Source of the DNA: Tautonia plasticadhaerens
Lineage (GTDB): Bacteria; Planctomycetota; Planctomycetia; Isosphaerales; Isosphaeraceae
Assembly: GCF_007752535.1 (NCBI RefSeq)
Contig: NZ_CP036426.1
Span: 7,254,001-7,318,000 of the forward strand
Direction of reading: 5' to 3'
DNA length: 64,000 bases
The notes under the pieces were generated by a model, which did no database searches, had not been told where the DNA came from, and saw only the letters and a list, made by a program, of their open reading frames with translations. Below, one piece after another: positions 26,740 through 35,579 of the stretch. The translations under genes and the position numbers were made by a program. Position 1 is the first letter of the stretch; each line of letters opens with the position of its first letter.

Positions 26740-27441
26740 ATGGATTACCAGCTTGTCGTCCAGCACGGTCGCAGCGCCGCCAAGACCATCCGACTGGCCG
26801 ACGGGGTCACCACCGTCGGCCGCCAGGACGGCTGCGAGTTGACGGTCCGCTCCTCCCAGGTCAGCCGCAAGCACTGCCAGCTCTTCGAGAAGAAGGGGCT
26901 GCTGCTGGTCAAGGACCTGGGCAGCGCCAACGGCACCTTCGTCAACGGCAAGCGGATCGAGGAGCAACGCGTCCTGGAGGCCGGGGACGAGTTGCTCGTC
27001 GGGCCGATCAAGTTCCGGGTCGAGAAGGCGACGGCGGCCGCCGCCCCGGCCGCCGCTGCCGGGGTCTCCTCCGGCTCCGACCCCGGCGCCAAGGCCGGAC
27101 CCGGCGACACGGCCATCCCCGAGTCGGTCGATCCCCCGATCCCGCTCGATGAGGACGACGTGCTCTCCTTCGTCACCGGCGACGACGACACGGCCCCTCC
27201 CCCCGCCAAGGTCGCCCCCGCCGCCAAGCCCGCCAAGGCCCCCGCCGCCAAGCCCGCCAAGGCCCCGGAGCCCGAACCCGCCCAGGCATCGAGTCCCCCG
27301 GCCAAGGCGGCCGCCCCCCCGGCCAAGCCCAAGGCCAAGCCCTCCCCCGAGCCCGAACCCGCACCGGAGAGCGGCGAGGCCGACGAGGCCATCGCCGAAT
27401 TCCTCATGGGGATCGAGGTCGATGACGACGACCGACGTTGA
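26740..27441 (+). CDS. FHA-domain protein with alanine/lysine/proline-rich tail
   Basis: 233 residues. The N-terminal 95 form a forkhead-associated domain: VGRQDGCELTV, SSQVSRKHCQ and LGSANGTFVNGKRI hold the conserved G-R, S-x-x-H and N-G residues that bind phosphothreonine. After it come an acidic segment (PLDEDDVLSFVTGDDD), a histone H1-like stretch of PAK repeats (about residues 150-210), and an acidic end (AIAEFLMGIEVDDDDRR). FHA proteins read serine/threonine-kinase signals, which planctomycetes use widely; no kinase gene is adjacent. The ATG at 26740 begins directly with the first beta strand. Confidence 0.88.
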   Translation: MDYQLVVQHGRSAAKTIRLADGVTTVGRQDGCELTVRSSQVSRKHCQLFEKKGLLLVKDLGSANGTFVNGKRIEEQRVLEAGDELLVGPIKFRVEKATAAAAPAAAAGVSSGSDPGAKAGPGDTAIPESVDPPIPLDEDDVLSFVTGDDDTAPPPAKVAPAAKPAKAPAAKPAKAPEPEPAQASSPPAKAAAPPAKPKAKPSPEPEPAPESGEADEAIAEFLMGIEVDDDDRR

Positions 27442-27499
27442 TCTCATGCAACCTCCCTCCCGCCAGACATCCCTCTCGCCTTCCTTTACCTTCATCGAT

Positions 27500-27508
27500 T
27501 GCTATACT
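27500..27508 (+). promoter_or_regulatory. Possible extended -10 promoter for the HTH/S24 regulator
   Basis: TGCTATACT stands in a locally A/T-rich patch about 94 bases before the regulator start. TG one base ahead of TATACT is the extended -10 form, which needs little -35 sequence; no good -35 is seen. Confidence 0.42.
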
Positions 27509-27601
27509 AGGATTCTTCCACACGCCGGGCGTCCGCTCGGCCGCGAGGGGGCGGTCATTATCTCTCCCATCGCTCCCGGGGGGGAGGAGGAATCTGCACC
27601 G

Positions 27602-28444
27602 ATGGCGCGCTGCAAGAGTTCCCCGGAGGTCGTCCGCACCAAGTGCGAGCTGGCCCACCGGCTCAAGGAAATCCGGACCGAACAGTACGGCGAGCGGGGC
27701 GGGCCGGAACTGGCCCGGCGGCTGAACCTGCCGATCCGGACCTGGTACAACTACGAGACGGGGGTGACCGTACCCTCCGAGGTGCTCCTGCGGTTCATCG
27801 AACTGACCGAGGTCGAGCCCCTCTGGCTGCTGCACGGCCAGGGCTCGAAGTTCCGACGGGTCAGGCCGATGCCCGGGGCAGACGCCCCCCCGGCCCCCCC
27901 CGGGTCGGTCCCCGACCTGCTGCGCCGGGCCCTGTCGATGCTGGAGCAGGGGGACGGGCTCGACGACCCCGGCGGGGTGATCTTCCCCCCCGCGTCCGGC
28001 CCGGATCCGGACGCCGATCAGGTCGTCGTCCGGGTCGAGGATCCCGACGCCGAGGCGGGGAGGCCGGGCGACCTCGACTTCGTCACCATGCCCCTGAAGC
28101 GGGAGTGGCTCGCCGGCATCCGGCACTTCCGGTGCATCCGGGTCCGGGGAGACGCCATGGTCCCCATCCTGGCCGACGGCGCCGTGGTCGGCGTCTCCGA
28201 GCAGTCGGAGGAGCCCGAGGCGCTCAACGGGGCCCTCGTGGCCGCCCGGGTCGGCGGCCGGACGGTCGTCCGATGGTTCCAGCTCGCCGGTCAGGTGGCC
28301 CTGCTCCGGGCCGAGGACCCGAGCTTCGAGCCGGACGTCGTGCCGGTCGCCCCCGAGGATCCGGCCGACGCCGTCGAGTTCCGCCGGATCCTCTGGTCGA
28401 GCACCCCGCACGCCTCCGCCCACTCCCCGGCGCAGCTCTCTTGA
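27602..28444 (+). CDS. HTH (XRE-like) regulator with S24/LexA-type C-terminal domain lacking the catalytic dyad
   Basis: 280 residues. The N-terminus holds a Cro/CI-type helix-turn-helix (LAHRLKEIRTEQYG ... LARRLNLPIRTWYNYETG ... VPSEVLLRFIELT). A proline- and aspartate-rich linker (about 95-150) leads to an S24 fold: FRCIRVRGDAMVPILADGAV, then ALVAARVGGRTVVRWF and LLRAEDPSF. In active LexA/CI-type proteases the serine sits in GDSM and a lysine in TVKR. Here these are alanine (A185) and V-V-R (223-224), so self-cleavage is not expected and the domain may act only for dimerisation or ligand sensing. The ATG at 27602 follows a strong GGGGAGGAGGAA. Confidence 0.85.
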   Translation: MARCKSSPEVVRTKCELAHRLKEIRTEQYGERGGPELARRLNLPIRTWYNYETGVTVPSEVLLRFIELTEVEPLWLLHGQGSKFRRVRPMPGADAPPAPPGSVPDLLRRALSMLEQGDGLDDPGGVIFPPASGPDPDADQVVVRVEDPDAEAGRPGDLDFVTMPLKREWLAGIRHFRCIRVRGDAMVPILADGAVVGVSEQSEEPEALNGALVAARVGGRTVVRWFQLAGQVALLRAEDPSFEPDVVPVAPEDPADAVEFRRILWSSTPHASAHSPAQLS

Positions 28445-28571
28445 CACTCGGGCCGGGCGGGCCGACCATTCTGTCATCCCGACCCGACCGGGGCCGGCCG
28501 GTGGCGGTTCGGCCCCCGGGTCGATCCGCACGCGCCAATCGCCCCGCCCCGCCCCGGCATCGAGGTCCCCA

Positions 28572-29354
28572 ATGAGACGGCTCCCGGCCCTCGCGGCGCT
28601 CTGCGCCCTGTCCATCGCCCCGCTCGGCTGCGGCTTCGCCAGCTACGAGGCCCGGTTGCAGGCCACCGAGCGCCGGATCAAGGACGAGATGACGATCAAC
28701 GCGACCCTCGCCGGGCCGATGCAGGGCGCCTTCGCCGAGAACGACATCTACTTCCGGGCCCCCCAGGGCCTGGAGCAGGTCGGGCAGTTCCAGCTGATCC
28801 CCCTGAATCCCGGCTTCTTCGAGGCCGAGAACAGCTTCATCACCCCCGGCGCCGGCGACCAGCTCTCGACCGGCCCGTACCAGGTCCACGCCCTCGCCCG
28901 GCGAGACTCCCAGGAGCCCGAGCAGGGCCAGGAGCAGCCCGAGCAGCCGCCGGTCCCCCGGGGCGACTTCCGCGCCGACGTTCTCGACGTCCTGAAAGTG
29001 GTCTACGGCGATGAGGTCACCTCCGCCCCCCTGGAGCAGGTCTCCAAGACCATCTGGCCCCGCAGCGAGCCCGCCCGCTCCCTCTCCTTCGAGCGTGCCA
29101 CCCTCACCGACCGCAACCAGCAGCTCATCCACATCTACTTCTACACCGAGGAATCGGGCGACGCCACCTACAACGCCGCGCTGATCTGGGAGTTCCCCGG
29201 CGGCGAGCCCCCCACCAGCGGCGCCAACCCGGTCGACCTGACGCTGGGCACCTTCGCCGTCGGCCAGCGTGCCATCGCCCGCTTCAGCGGCCGGCCCGAC
29301 AGCCCAGGCGGCGGCGGGACGGGAGACGCGGGCGCCTCGGCCATCGCCTTCTGA
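28572..29354 (+). CDS. Predicted lipoprotein, function unknown
   Basis: 260 residues. The signal peptide (LPALAALCALSIAPLGC) ends in a lipobox with the cysteine near residue 20. The mature part starts with a helix (SYEARLQATERRIKDEM), continues with a region likely to be beta-rich (ENDIYFRAPQGLEQVGQFQLI), has a glutamine/glutamate-proline insert, and ends with glycine-rich low complexity. I recognise no named family, though the layout is common among planctomycete cell-envelope lipoproteins. It lies 127 bases after the regulator gene and converges on csrA, 29 bases away. Confidence 0.75.
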   Translation: MRRLPALAALCALSIAPLGCGFASYEARLQATERRIKDEMTINATLAGPMQGAFAENDIYFRAPQGLEQVGQFQLIPLNPGFFEAENSFITPGAGDQLSTGPYQVHALARRDSQEPEQGQEQPEQPPVPRGDFRADVLDVLKVVYGDEVTSAPLEQVSKTIWPRSEPARSLSFERATLTDRNQQLIHIYFYTEESGDATYNAALIWEFPGGEPPTSGANPVDLTLGTFAVGQRAIARFSGRPDSPGGGGTGDAGASAIAF

Positions 29355-29383
29355 CCGGGGCCTCGTGGAGTTCGGCCGGGCCC

Positions 29384-29590
29384 TCAGGTCCGGCGAGGCC
29401 CGGCCGGGCCTCGCCGATCGGGACGACTCGGCCCCCCGCCCTCCCCGGCGATCTCCGCCCGGACGACGGCGACCTGGGGAGGGGCCTCGATCCCGAGCCG
29501 GACCCGGCCGCCCTCGATGGCGACCACGGTGATCCGGATGCCGTCGCCCAGCACGATGCGCTGCTCCAGCTTGCGGCTCAACACCAGCAT
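29384..29590 (-). CDS. csrA: Carbon storage regulator CsrA
   Basis: 68 residues. The N-terminal 45 are the typical CsrA fold (MLVLSRKLEQRIVLGDGIRI, then IEGGRVRLGIEAP). CsrA dimers bind GGA motifs in messenger leaders and control translation and stability. The C-terminal 20 residues are arginine-, glycine- and proline-rich and not conserved. It lies 152 bases downstream of the carotenoid cluster on the same strand; whether it is read through from there is unknown. Its 3' end overlaps a perfect 24-base palindrome. Confidence 0.93.
   Translation of the reverse strand: MLVLSRKLEQRIVLGDGIRITVVAIEGGRVRLGIEAPPQVAVVRAEIAGEGGGPSRPDRRGPAGPRRT
29392..29415. terminator. Perfect palindrome at the csrA 3' end, possible bidirectional terminator
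   Basis: GGCGAGGCCCGG is followed directly by its own reverse complement CCGGGCCTCGCC. It lies where the lipoprotein and csrA transcripts converge. There is no T-run, so it would be a weak or factor-dependent terminator. Confidence 0.33.
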
Positions 29591-29742
29591 CGATCCCCTC
29601 CCCCGGCCCGGCCCGATCGCACCGGGGCCCGGATCGGGGTGTTCGATCGCGCAGGCCCGCGTTGCCTCTCCTGGATGCTCCGGGAAGGCAGTCGAGAACC
29701 GTCCGGACCGGGCGACACTCGGCCGTCCGGTCGCCCGCCCGA

Positions 29743-30867
29743 TCAGCCCGGGGCCGGGTGCCTCCTCAGCCGATACGGGATCATCCAGTTGTAGAGCGGG
29801 TGGTTCATCCGGGCGGTATCCAGCAGTTCGCTGAAGCCGACCCGATTGGAACGGAACCCCGGCCCCCGGAACTCGGCCAGCCAGCGCTGGTAGCATGGCC
29901 CGGAGTCGACGTGGTGGTCGTTCCAGCGCTGCAGGCGCCTCCCGTCCCCGTCGGTGAACGTCATCGCCCCGTGGTAGGGCACGAAGAACTCATTCTTCCA
30001 GGGCTGTGCGACCGCCTCGGCCGGCCCCTCCCGGATCTCCTCCGGCTTGCCGTCCCGGCACGAGATCCAGAGCGACCGCCTCCCGCCGGACCTCGGCTCG
30101 GCGACGTAGTAGATCTCGGTGCGGTCCCCCTCGTGGACCCTCCCCCACTCCCAGCGCCGCATCGCCAGGGACAATTCCTCGGACCCGGCGTTGTGGTCGT
30201 GGTAGCCCCGGCCCTTGAAGGCGACCGAGTCGCCCCCGGGGCCGTCGATGGCCAGGGTCCCCTCGACCCGGCAATCGGCCGCCGCCAGGATCCAGCGGTG
30301 GGGCGAGCCCTCCGCCCCAAGGTCCACCTCGAACGGCTCGGTCCCCCCGGCGGGCCGGAACCGCAGGTCGGCGGTGATCCGACGCTTCGGGTCCCAGTCC
30401 GCCACCCCGACCACGATCCGGTACCCCTCCTCGTCCCGCTCGACCCGGCTGCCGGCGACGGAGACGCGGAACGGCGACGGGTCGTGATCGAAGGCGTCTC
30501 GGCGGTGGGCGTCCAGGGCGTAGGCCTGGGCCCGGTCTCCCGGGTTGCCCCGGCCCCGGCGTCGGATCGTCCCCCCCTCGGGCCGATACCAGCCGAGGCT
30601 GATCCCGCAGTGGTCCAGCGGGTGGGGCGCCGGGTGCCGGTCCGGCCGCTTCAGATGCCGCTTCGCCGCCATCCCGTAGGCCGGGTCGAAGGGGAGGCCG
30701 GCGAAGAAGATGACGACCAGCGCGTCCCGCCCGTCGTCGCTGATCGCGTCGAAGTACCACCACTCCTGCGAGCCGGGGGCTTGCAGGTCGAAGAAGCGGT
30801 CGGGGTCGAGGGCGGATGTCGTCGGAGTCGGGGCCGGGGCCGGGGAGGGTGTGGGAGAGGCGGTCAC
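29743..30867 (-). CDS. crtC: Carotenoid 1,2-hydratase-like protein (CrtC family)
   Basis: 374 residues. The family is suggested by SQEWWYFDAISDDG near residue 32, ALVVIFFAGLPFDPAYG, RGYHDHNAG in the middle and DSGPCYQRWLAEF toward the end, matching the lipocalin-like hydroxyneurosporene synthase family. CrtC enzymes add water across the terminal double bond of acyclic carotenoids to give a tertiary hydroxyl. It starts with GTG at 30867, 11 bases after the crtB stop; the first 20 residues are a proline/threonine/serine-rich lead. Last gene of the carotenoid cluster. Because CrtC-like sequences are diverse, the precise reaction is less sure than the family. Confidence 0.78.
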   Translation of the reverse strand: MTASPTPSPAPAPTPTTSALDPDRFFDLQAPGSQEWWYFDAISDDGRDALVVIFFAGLPFDPAYGMAAKRHLKRPDRHPAPHPLDHCGISLGWYRPEGGTIRRRGRGNPGDRAQAYALDAHRRDAFDHDPSPFRVSVAGSRVERDEEGYRIVVGVADWDPKRRITADLRFRPAGGTEPFEVDLGAEGSPHRWILAAADCRVEGTLAIDGPGGDSVAFKGRGYHDHNAGSEELSLAMRRWEWGRVHEGDRTEIYYVAEPRSGGRRSLWISCRDGKPEEIREGPAEAVAQPWKNEFFVPYHGAMTFTDGDGRRLQRWNDHHVDSGPCYQRWLAEFRGPGFRSNRVGFSELLDTARMNHPLYNWMIPYRLRRHPAPG

Positions 30868-30878
30868 GGTGGGGTCTC

Positions 30879-31775
30879 TCAGGTCCAGGAGCGTCGCAGC
30901 CCTTCGCCGATCGTCTCGAGCTGGCACCCTGCCAGCAGCCGGAGCTTGCGAGCGGTCGAGACCCGGGCCCGGGATCGGAAGACGTCGTAGTCGAGGCGCT
31001 CGATCTCGTCGAGGATCCCGCCGTAGAGCCGGCCCATCACCCGGACGGTCAGCCGGCTGGTCGCGCCGATCAGCAGCGGGACGCCCCGCCCCGACTCGGC
31101 ATAGGCCCGCCTCGCCCGGTCGATCTGGAACCGCATCAGGTCGCGGAACCGGTCGTCGACCCGCCCCTCGGCCAGCTGCCCCTCGGCGACCCCGAATCGG
31201 GCCAGCTCGTCCTGGGGCAGATAGACGCGGCCCCGGTCCAGGTCCTCTCGAACATCCCGGAGGATGTTGGTCAGCTGCATCGCCCGGCCGAGCGCCAGCG
31301 CCCGGGGGAAGCACGACGGGTCACGATACCCGAACACGCGGGTCATCATCAACCCGACGACGCCCGCGACCCGGTAGCAGTACAGGTCCAGCGCCTGGAA
31401 GTCCGGGTAGCGGTCGATCGTCAGGTCCATCGCCATCCCGTCGAGCAGGGCGTCGAACAGCTCCCGGGGGATCTCCCGTTCCTTCACCGTCCTCCGGAAC
31501 GCCAGGACCCCCGGCGACGCCGGGCCGTCGCCGTAGGCCCGGTCGAGCGTGGCTCGGGCCTGGTCCAGTCTCCTCGACGCCTCCTCGACCCCCTCCGCCT
31601 CGTCCACCGCATTATCCGCCCAGCGGCAGAAGCCATAGATCGCGTAGGCATGCCGCCGGGTCTCCCTCGGCAGGCAATGGGAGGCGAAGTAGAACGTCCT
31701 GGCATGATGCCGGGTGATCCGCCGGCAGACCCGCTCCCCGAGGGCCAGGTCGGCATCCGCCGCCGAGACGGCCAC
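30879..31775 (-). CDS. crtB: Phytoene/squalene synthase family protein (CrtB)
   Basis: 298 residues. Both aspartate-rich motifs of head-to-head prenyl synthases are present: DNAVDE near residue 53 and DVREDLDRGRVYLP near 175. The lead ARTFYFASHCLP is also typical. It joins two prenyl diphosphates (two geranylgeranyl diphosphates to phytoene in C40 pathways, or two farnesyl units in C30 pathways). The start is GTG at 31775, three bases after the crtI stop. Neighbouring crtI and a prenyl synthase place it in carotenoid synthesis. Confidence 0.92.
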   Translation of the reverse strand: MAVSAADADLALGERVCRRITRHHARTFYFASHCLPRETRRHAYAIYGFCRWADNAVDEAEGVEEASRRLDQARATLDRAYGDGPASPGVLAFRRTVKEREIPRELFDALLDGMAMDLTIDRYPDFQALDLYCYRVAGVVGLMMTRVFGYRDPSCFPRALALGRAMQLTNILRDVREDLDRGRVYLPQDELARFGVAEGQLAEGRVDDRFRDLMRFQIDRARRAYAESGRGVPLLIGATSRLTVRVMGRLYGGILDEIERLDYDVFRSRARVSTARKLRLLAGCQLETIGEGLRRSWT

Positions 31776-31778
31776 CGC

Positions 31779-33341
31779 TCAGGCCCCCTCCGTTCGGGCC
31801 ACGGGAGGCAGCCAGCGGTCGAGCACCTTCGCGCTGCTGACCACCCCCGGCAGCCCGGCCCCGGGGTGCGTCCCGGCGCCGACGAAGAACAGGCCCTCCA
31901 CGTCCTCGCTCTTGTTGTGCGGCCGGAACCAGGCCGACTGTGTCAGCACCGGCTCGAACTGGAAGGCGGAGCCCATGTACGCATCGAGCTGCGTCTCGAA
32001 GTCCTTGGGCGTGAAAATCCGCTTCGTCACCAGGTGCTTGCGCAAGTCCGGGACGAGATGATCCTTCTCCAGGGAGGCGAGGATCCGGTCGGCGTACTGC
32101 TCCTTGATCGCGTCCCAGTCCTGGCCGCCGCCGAGGTGGGGCACCGGGCTCAGCACGTAGAACCCCTCGCACCCCGGGGGGGCGAGGCACGGGTCGGTCC
32201 TCGTCGGCGTGTGCAGGTAGAGGGAGAAGTCGTCGGCCACCACCTTCCGGTCGAAGATGTCCCGGAGCAGCCCCTCGTAGCGGGGGCCGAGGATGATCGC
32301 GTGGTGCGGCAGGTGCTCATACGTCCGGTCCGTGCCGAAGTAGACCACGAACAGGCTCATGGCGTATCGCATCCGCTCCAGCCGTCGGTCGGTCCACTTG
32401 CGGCGGTGCTCGGGGCGGATCAGCTTGCGATACGTGTTCGCCACGTCCCCGTTGGAGACGACCACGTCGGCCTCCAGCCTCCTCCCGTCGGCCAGCCGGA
32501 CGGCCCGGACGCCCCCCCGCTCGACCTCGATCTCCTCCGCCCGCGCGCCCAGCTCGATGGTACCGCCGATGTCCCGGAACATCCGGACCAGGCCGTCGAC
32601 CAGGGCCCCGGTCCCCCCCATGGCGAAGTGGACGCCCCAGGTCTTCTCCAGATAGTGGATCATCGCGTAGATCGACGAAGACCTCAGCGGGTTCCCGCCA
32701 ATCAGCAGCGGCTCGAACGACAGCGCGACCCGCAGGCGGGGGTCCGTGATGAACTGCGAGACCCGGCGGAAGACCGGCACCTCGGCCCTCAGCCGCATCA
32801 GGTCGGGCGCGACCTTGGCCATCTCCCAGACGCTGTGGAAGGAGTGGTGGGCCAGGTCGGTGAAGGCGCGGTCAAAGACCTTCCGGGTGTACTCGACGAA
32901 TCGGCGGTAGCCGTCCACGTCGTCGGGGTTGAACTTGCGGATCTCGGCCTCGAAGCGGTCGGGGTCGCCGACGTAGTCGAAGACCGAGCCGTCGTCGAAG
33001 TAGATCCGGTAGTACGGGTCGCACGGCACGATCGACACGTAGTCCCCGAGCCGCTTGCCCGCCACCTCGGCCAGTTCGTCGAAGAGGAACGGCACGGTGA
33101 TGATCGTCGGCCCGGCGTCGAAGACGAACCCCTCGTCCTCGTACACGTAGGCCCGGCCGCCGGGCTTGTCGCGCATCTCCAGGATCGTGGTCGCGTATCC
33201 CTTGGCCTGCAGCCGGATCGCCGCCGCCAGGCCGCCGAAGCCGCTGCCGATGACCACCGCCCTCGGGCCGGGCCGGGCCGGGCCGTCGCCTCCCCGAGCG
33301 GGCGAGTCGACGTTCGAATCAACCACCGTCTCGATGCTCAT
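31779..33341 (-). CDS. crtI: Phytoene desaturase family protein (CrtI)
   Basis: 520 residues. The N-terminal FAD-binding motif is VVIGSGFGGLAAAIRLQAKG, followed by PGGRAYVYEDEGFVFDAGPT. The C-terminal carotenoid-desaturase signature FFVGAGTHPGAGLPGVVSSA is intact. CrtI enzymes insert double bonds into phytoene or its C30 counterpart using FAD. The number of desaturation steps cannot be read from sequence. It is followed directly by crtB and preceded, 90 bases away, by a polyprenyl synthase. Confidence 0.94.
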   Translation of the reverse strand: MSIETVVDSNVDSPARGGDGPARPGPRAVVIGSGFGGLAAAIRLQAKGYATTILEMRDKPGGRAYVYEDEGFVFDAGPTIITVPFLFDELAEVAGKRLGDYVSIVPCDPYYRIYFDDGSVFDYVGDPDRFEAEIRKFNPDDVDGYRRFVEYTRKVFDRAFTDLAHHSFHSVWEMAKVAPDLMRLRAEVPVFRRVSQFITDPRLRVALSFEPLLIGGNPLRSSSIYAMIHYLEKTWGVHFAMGGTGALVDGLVRMFRDIGGTIELGARAEEIEVERGGVRAVRLADGRRLEADVVVSNGDVANTYRKLIRPEHRRKWTDRRLERMRYAMSLFVVYFGTDRTYEHLPHHAIILGPRYEGLLRDIFDRKVVADDFSLYLHTPTRTDPCLAPPGCEGFYVLSPVPHLGGGQDWDAIKEQYADRILASLEKDHLVPDLRKHLVTKRIFTPKDFETQLDAYMGSAFQFEPVLTQSAWFRPHNKSEDVEGLFFVGAGTHPGAGLPGVVSSAKVLDRWLPPVARTEGA

Positions 33342-33431
33342 GCCTGCGACTCTCGACCTTCGAGCGAGGGACCTTGACCGCCGGCGGTCGGACGACGACC
33401 ACCCCCCCGGGAACCGGCCCGATCGCCCCGA

Positions 33432-34550
33432 TCAGTCCCGCCCCACCCCCGCCGCCGAGGTCGGGACCCCTCCCGGCAGCAGGTCGATCAGCGCCAGCAG
33501 CGATCGCCGCTGCATCGGATCCAGCGGCGACTCGACCAGGGCCGAGTGCGCCTCCTCCTGCAACGACCGCAGCCGATCCTCGCTCGCCTCGATCGCCCCG
33601 CTCTCGTGGATCAGGGCGTGCAGGCGTCGGCGACGCCCGATCCCCGGCCCCTCGTCGAGCAGCCGGGCCAGTTCCCGACGCCCCGAGGCCGTCAACAGCC
33701 GATGGGCGTCCCAGAGCACGATCGTCCGCTTCCCGCCGTCCAGGTCCGGGTGGTCCCCCTCGTCAGGCCCGACGGCCAGGGCGTCCAGGTCGTTGCGGAT
33801 CTGATAGCCCAGGCCGAGCAGGTCGCCGAAGCGGTCCAACGCCCGGCAGACGGCCCTCGGCGCCTCGGCCAGCATCGCGCCGAGCACCAGCGGCCCGGAG
33901 ATGCTGTAGCGGGCCGTCTTCCTCAGGTACGCCTCGATGATCTGGGCCTCGGTGATCCGCTCCAGCGGGCAGTCGTCGTAGAGCACGTCGAGCGCCTCGC
34001 CCAGGCCCGTCTCCAGCAGCATGTCGGAGAGCAGGCGGTGGACCCCGGGCGCCACCTTCGGGTCGATCCCCGCCCGGCTCACCATCCTCATCCCGAGGGC
34101 GAACAGCAGGTCCCCGCCGATCAGGCCCAGGTCGGAGCCGAGCTTGCGGGCCCGGTCCGACTCCGGCCGGTCGTGCCCCCGTCGCAACGCCTCGTGCAGC
34201 GTGTCCCGGTCGCGGCGGAGCAGGCTGCCGTCGATCAGGTCGTCGTGCACGAGCATGAAGGCGTGGAAGATTTCCAGGCTGCTGGCCGCCAGCCAGGCCG
34301 GCCGGGGAGGCACCTCGTCCTCCCCGGAGACGATCCGGTAGCTCGCCAGGCAGATCCGCGGTCGGATCCGCTTGCCTCCCCGCAGGACGGCCCCGCAGAC
34401 CTGTTCATACAGCGGTTCCAGGTGCGCGTTCCCCAGGTGCCGACGCCGGGACTCGGCCAGGAACGCATTCAGATACAGGTCGATCCGATCGCGATCGCGC
34501 CCGGGCGCGAGCCGATCGAGGACGGGGGCGGGGCGGGCGACCTCGATCAC
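33432..34550 (-). CDS. Polyprenyl (probably geranylgeranyl) diphosphate synthase
   Basis: 372 residues. Signatures of trans-prenyl transferases are clear: GGKRIRPRICL near residue 62, the first aspartate-rich motif LVHDDLIDGS near 105, and the second in QIRNDLDAL near 255. It condenses isopentenyl diphosphate with an allylic diphosphate to supply the precursor for CrtB. Chain length is inferred from the neighbours, not from sequence. I chose GTG at 34550, which has GAGGAG six bases ahead; an upstream ATG would add 28 residues with no family similarity. First gene of the carotenoid cluster. Confidence 0.88.
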   Translation of the reverse strand: MIEVARPAPVLDRLAPGRDRDRIDLYLNAFLAESRRRHLGNAHLEPLYEQVCGAVLRGGKRIRPRICLASYRIVSGEDEVPPRPAWLAASSLEIFHAFMLVHDDLIDGSLLRRDRDTLHEALRRGHDRPESDRARKLGSDLGLIGGDLLFALGMRMVSRAGIDPKVAPGVHRLLSDMLLETGLGEALDVLYDDCPLERITEAQIIEAYLRKTARYSISGPLVLGAMLAEAPRAVCRALDRFGDLLGLGYQIRNDLDALAVGPDEGDHPDLDGGKRTIVLWDAHRLLTASGRRELARLLDEGPGIGRRRRLHALIHESGAIEASEDRLRSLQEEAHSALVESPLDPMQRRSLLALIDLLPGGVPTSAAGVGRD

Positions 34551-35362
34551 GGGAACTCCTCGACTCGAAGGCTGGGGCCGGGCCCGACGCCGACCGTCGG
34601 AGCCGGGCCCCCCCGGCAGGATCGACACGTGCAAGCCCTCCCGGGCATCGGGGACATCCCCCGGCCCGGGTCGCGATCATTGTAGACCTCCGTGGAGGCC
34701 CCCATCGGGCAATTCCCCGCTTCCCCCACTCGCCCTCTCCGCCGGCGGGGTCGAGCCCCCCGACGACCTCACCCTCGACGGCCTCGACCCCACCCCCGCC
34801 CGCTCCGGCCGGGGGCCCCCCCCCACAACTCCCTCGCCCCGACGCCCAGGCCCCCTGGTCGCGCTTTGACTTCCCCGCCGACCCTGGCGAGCCCCGGGAT
34901 CTCGCCACCGACCGACCCGACCACGTCGAGACGCTCTCCGGAGCGTCCGATCGCTGGGCCGTTCCGGGCAACCGTCCCCGGGCGCCCAGACCGATTCTCC
35001 CAATTTTGAGTGAATTAAACGGCCCGCCCCCTCGATCGTATAGGAGACGGCCCGGCTCCTCTTCAACAGCCCAGGCCCCCGGCCATCACCCTGGCGACCT
35101 TCACCAGTGACGCATCATCCACACTCACGCAATCAGTCACGAAAACGATCCCACCAGGCATGGCACTATAGATCACGCAAGACAACACCCATAAGAACAC
35201 GCAACCAAACATGCGCCACCTTTTCGACTCGACTCCAGACCGTGGAGATCGAGCCTCTTCACACCGATTTCATGCACGCATCAGGCAGCGTCCCTCCGCC
35301 CGGGTTGATCTGGGTCCGGAGTTCGCCCGAACTCGAAGTCCCAAGGGGAGTGTCATTTCCCC

Positions 35363-35377
35363 GAGCGAACCCATTTG
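35363..35377. repeat. Direct repeat, copy 1 (GAGCGAACCCATTTG)
   Basis: Exact 15-base copy of the sequence at 35565-35579. It is followed by CCGAAC, against ACAAAC in the other copy, so similarity extends a little beyond the exact part. Confidence 0.75.
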
Positions 35378-35564
35378 CCGAACGCAACTCACCCAGGGCA
35401 AAGCCGTTGCGGATTTCCTCCCCAGCGCACCGATCCCCTCGCATCCCCTCCGACCCGCATCCGTCCAGCCGGATCGAGACCAATCCCAGGGGCCCAGGCA
35501 TCGGGGGGAGGACCAGGGCCCTCGCTCGGTCCCCCTCTCGCACACCGGGAGCGCAAATCCGACG

Positions 35565-35579
35565 GAGCGAACCCATTTG
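35565..35579. repeat. Direct repeat, copy 2 (GAGCGAACCCATTTG)
   Basis: Exact match to 35363-35377, 202 bases away. On the minus strand it reads CAAATGGGTTCGCTC. Confidence 0.75.

Noticed and set aside
24472-27441. Open frame of nearly 990 codons covering the complement of trigger factor and the FHA gene
   Set aside because: Only its last 233 codons are real (FHA protein). The rest is antisense to trigger factor and crosses the tRNA.
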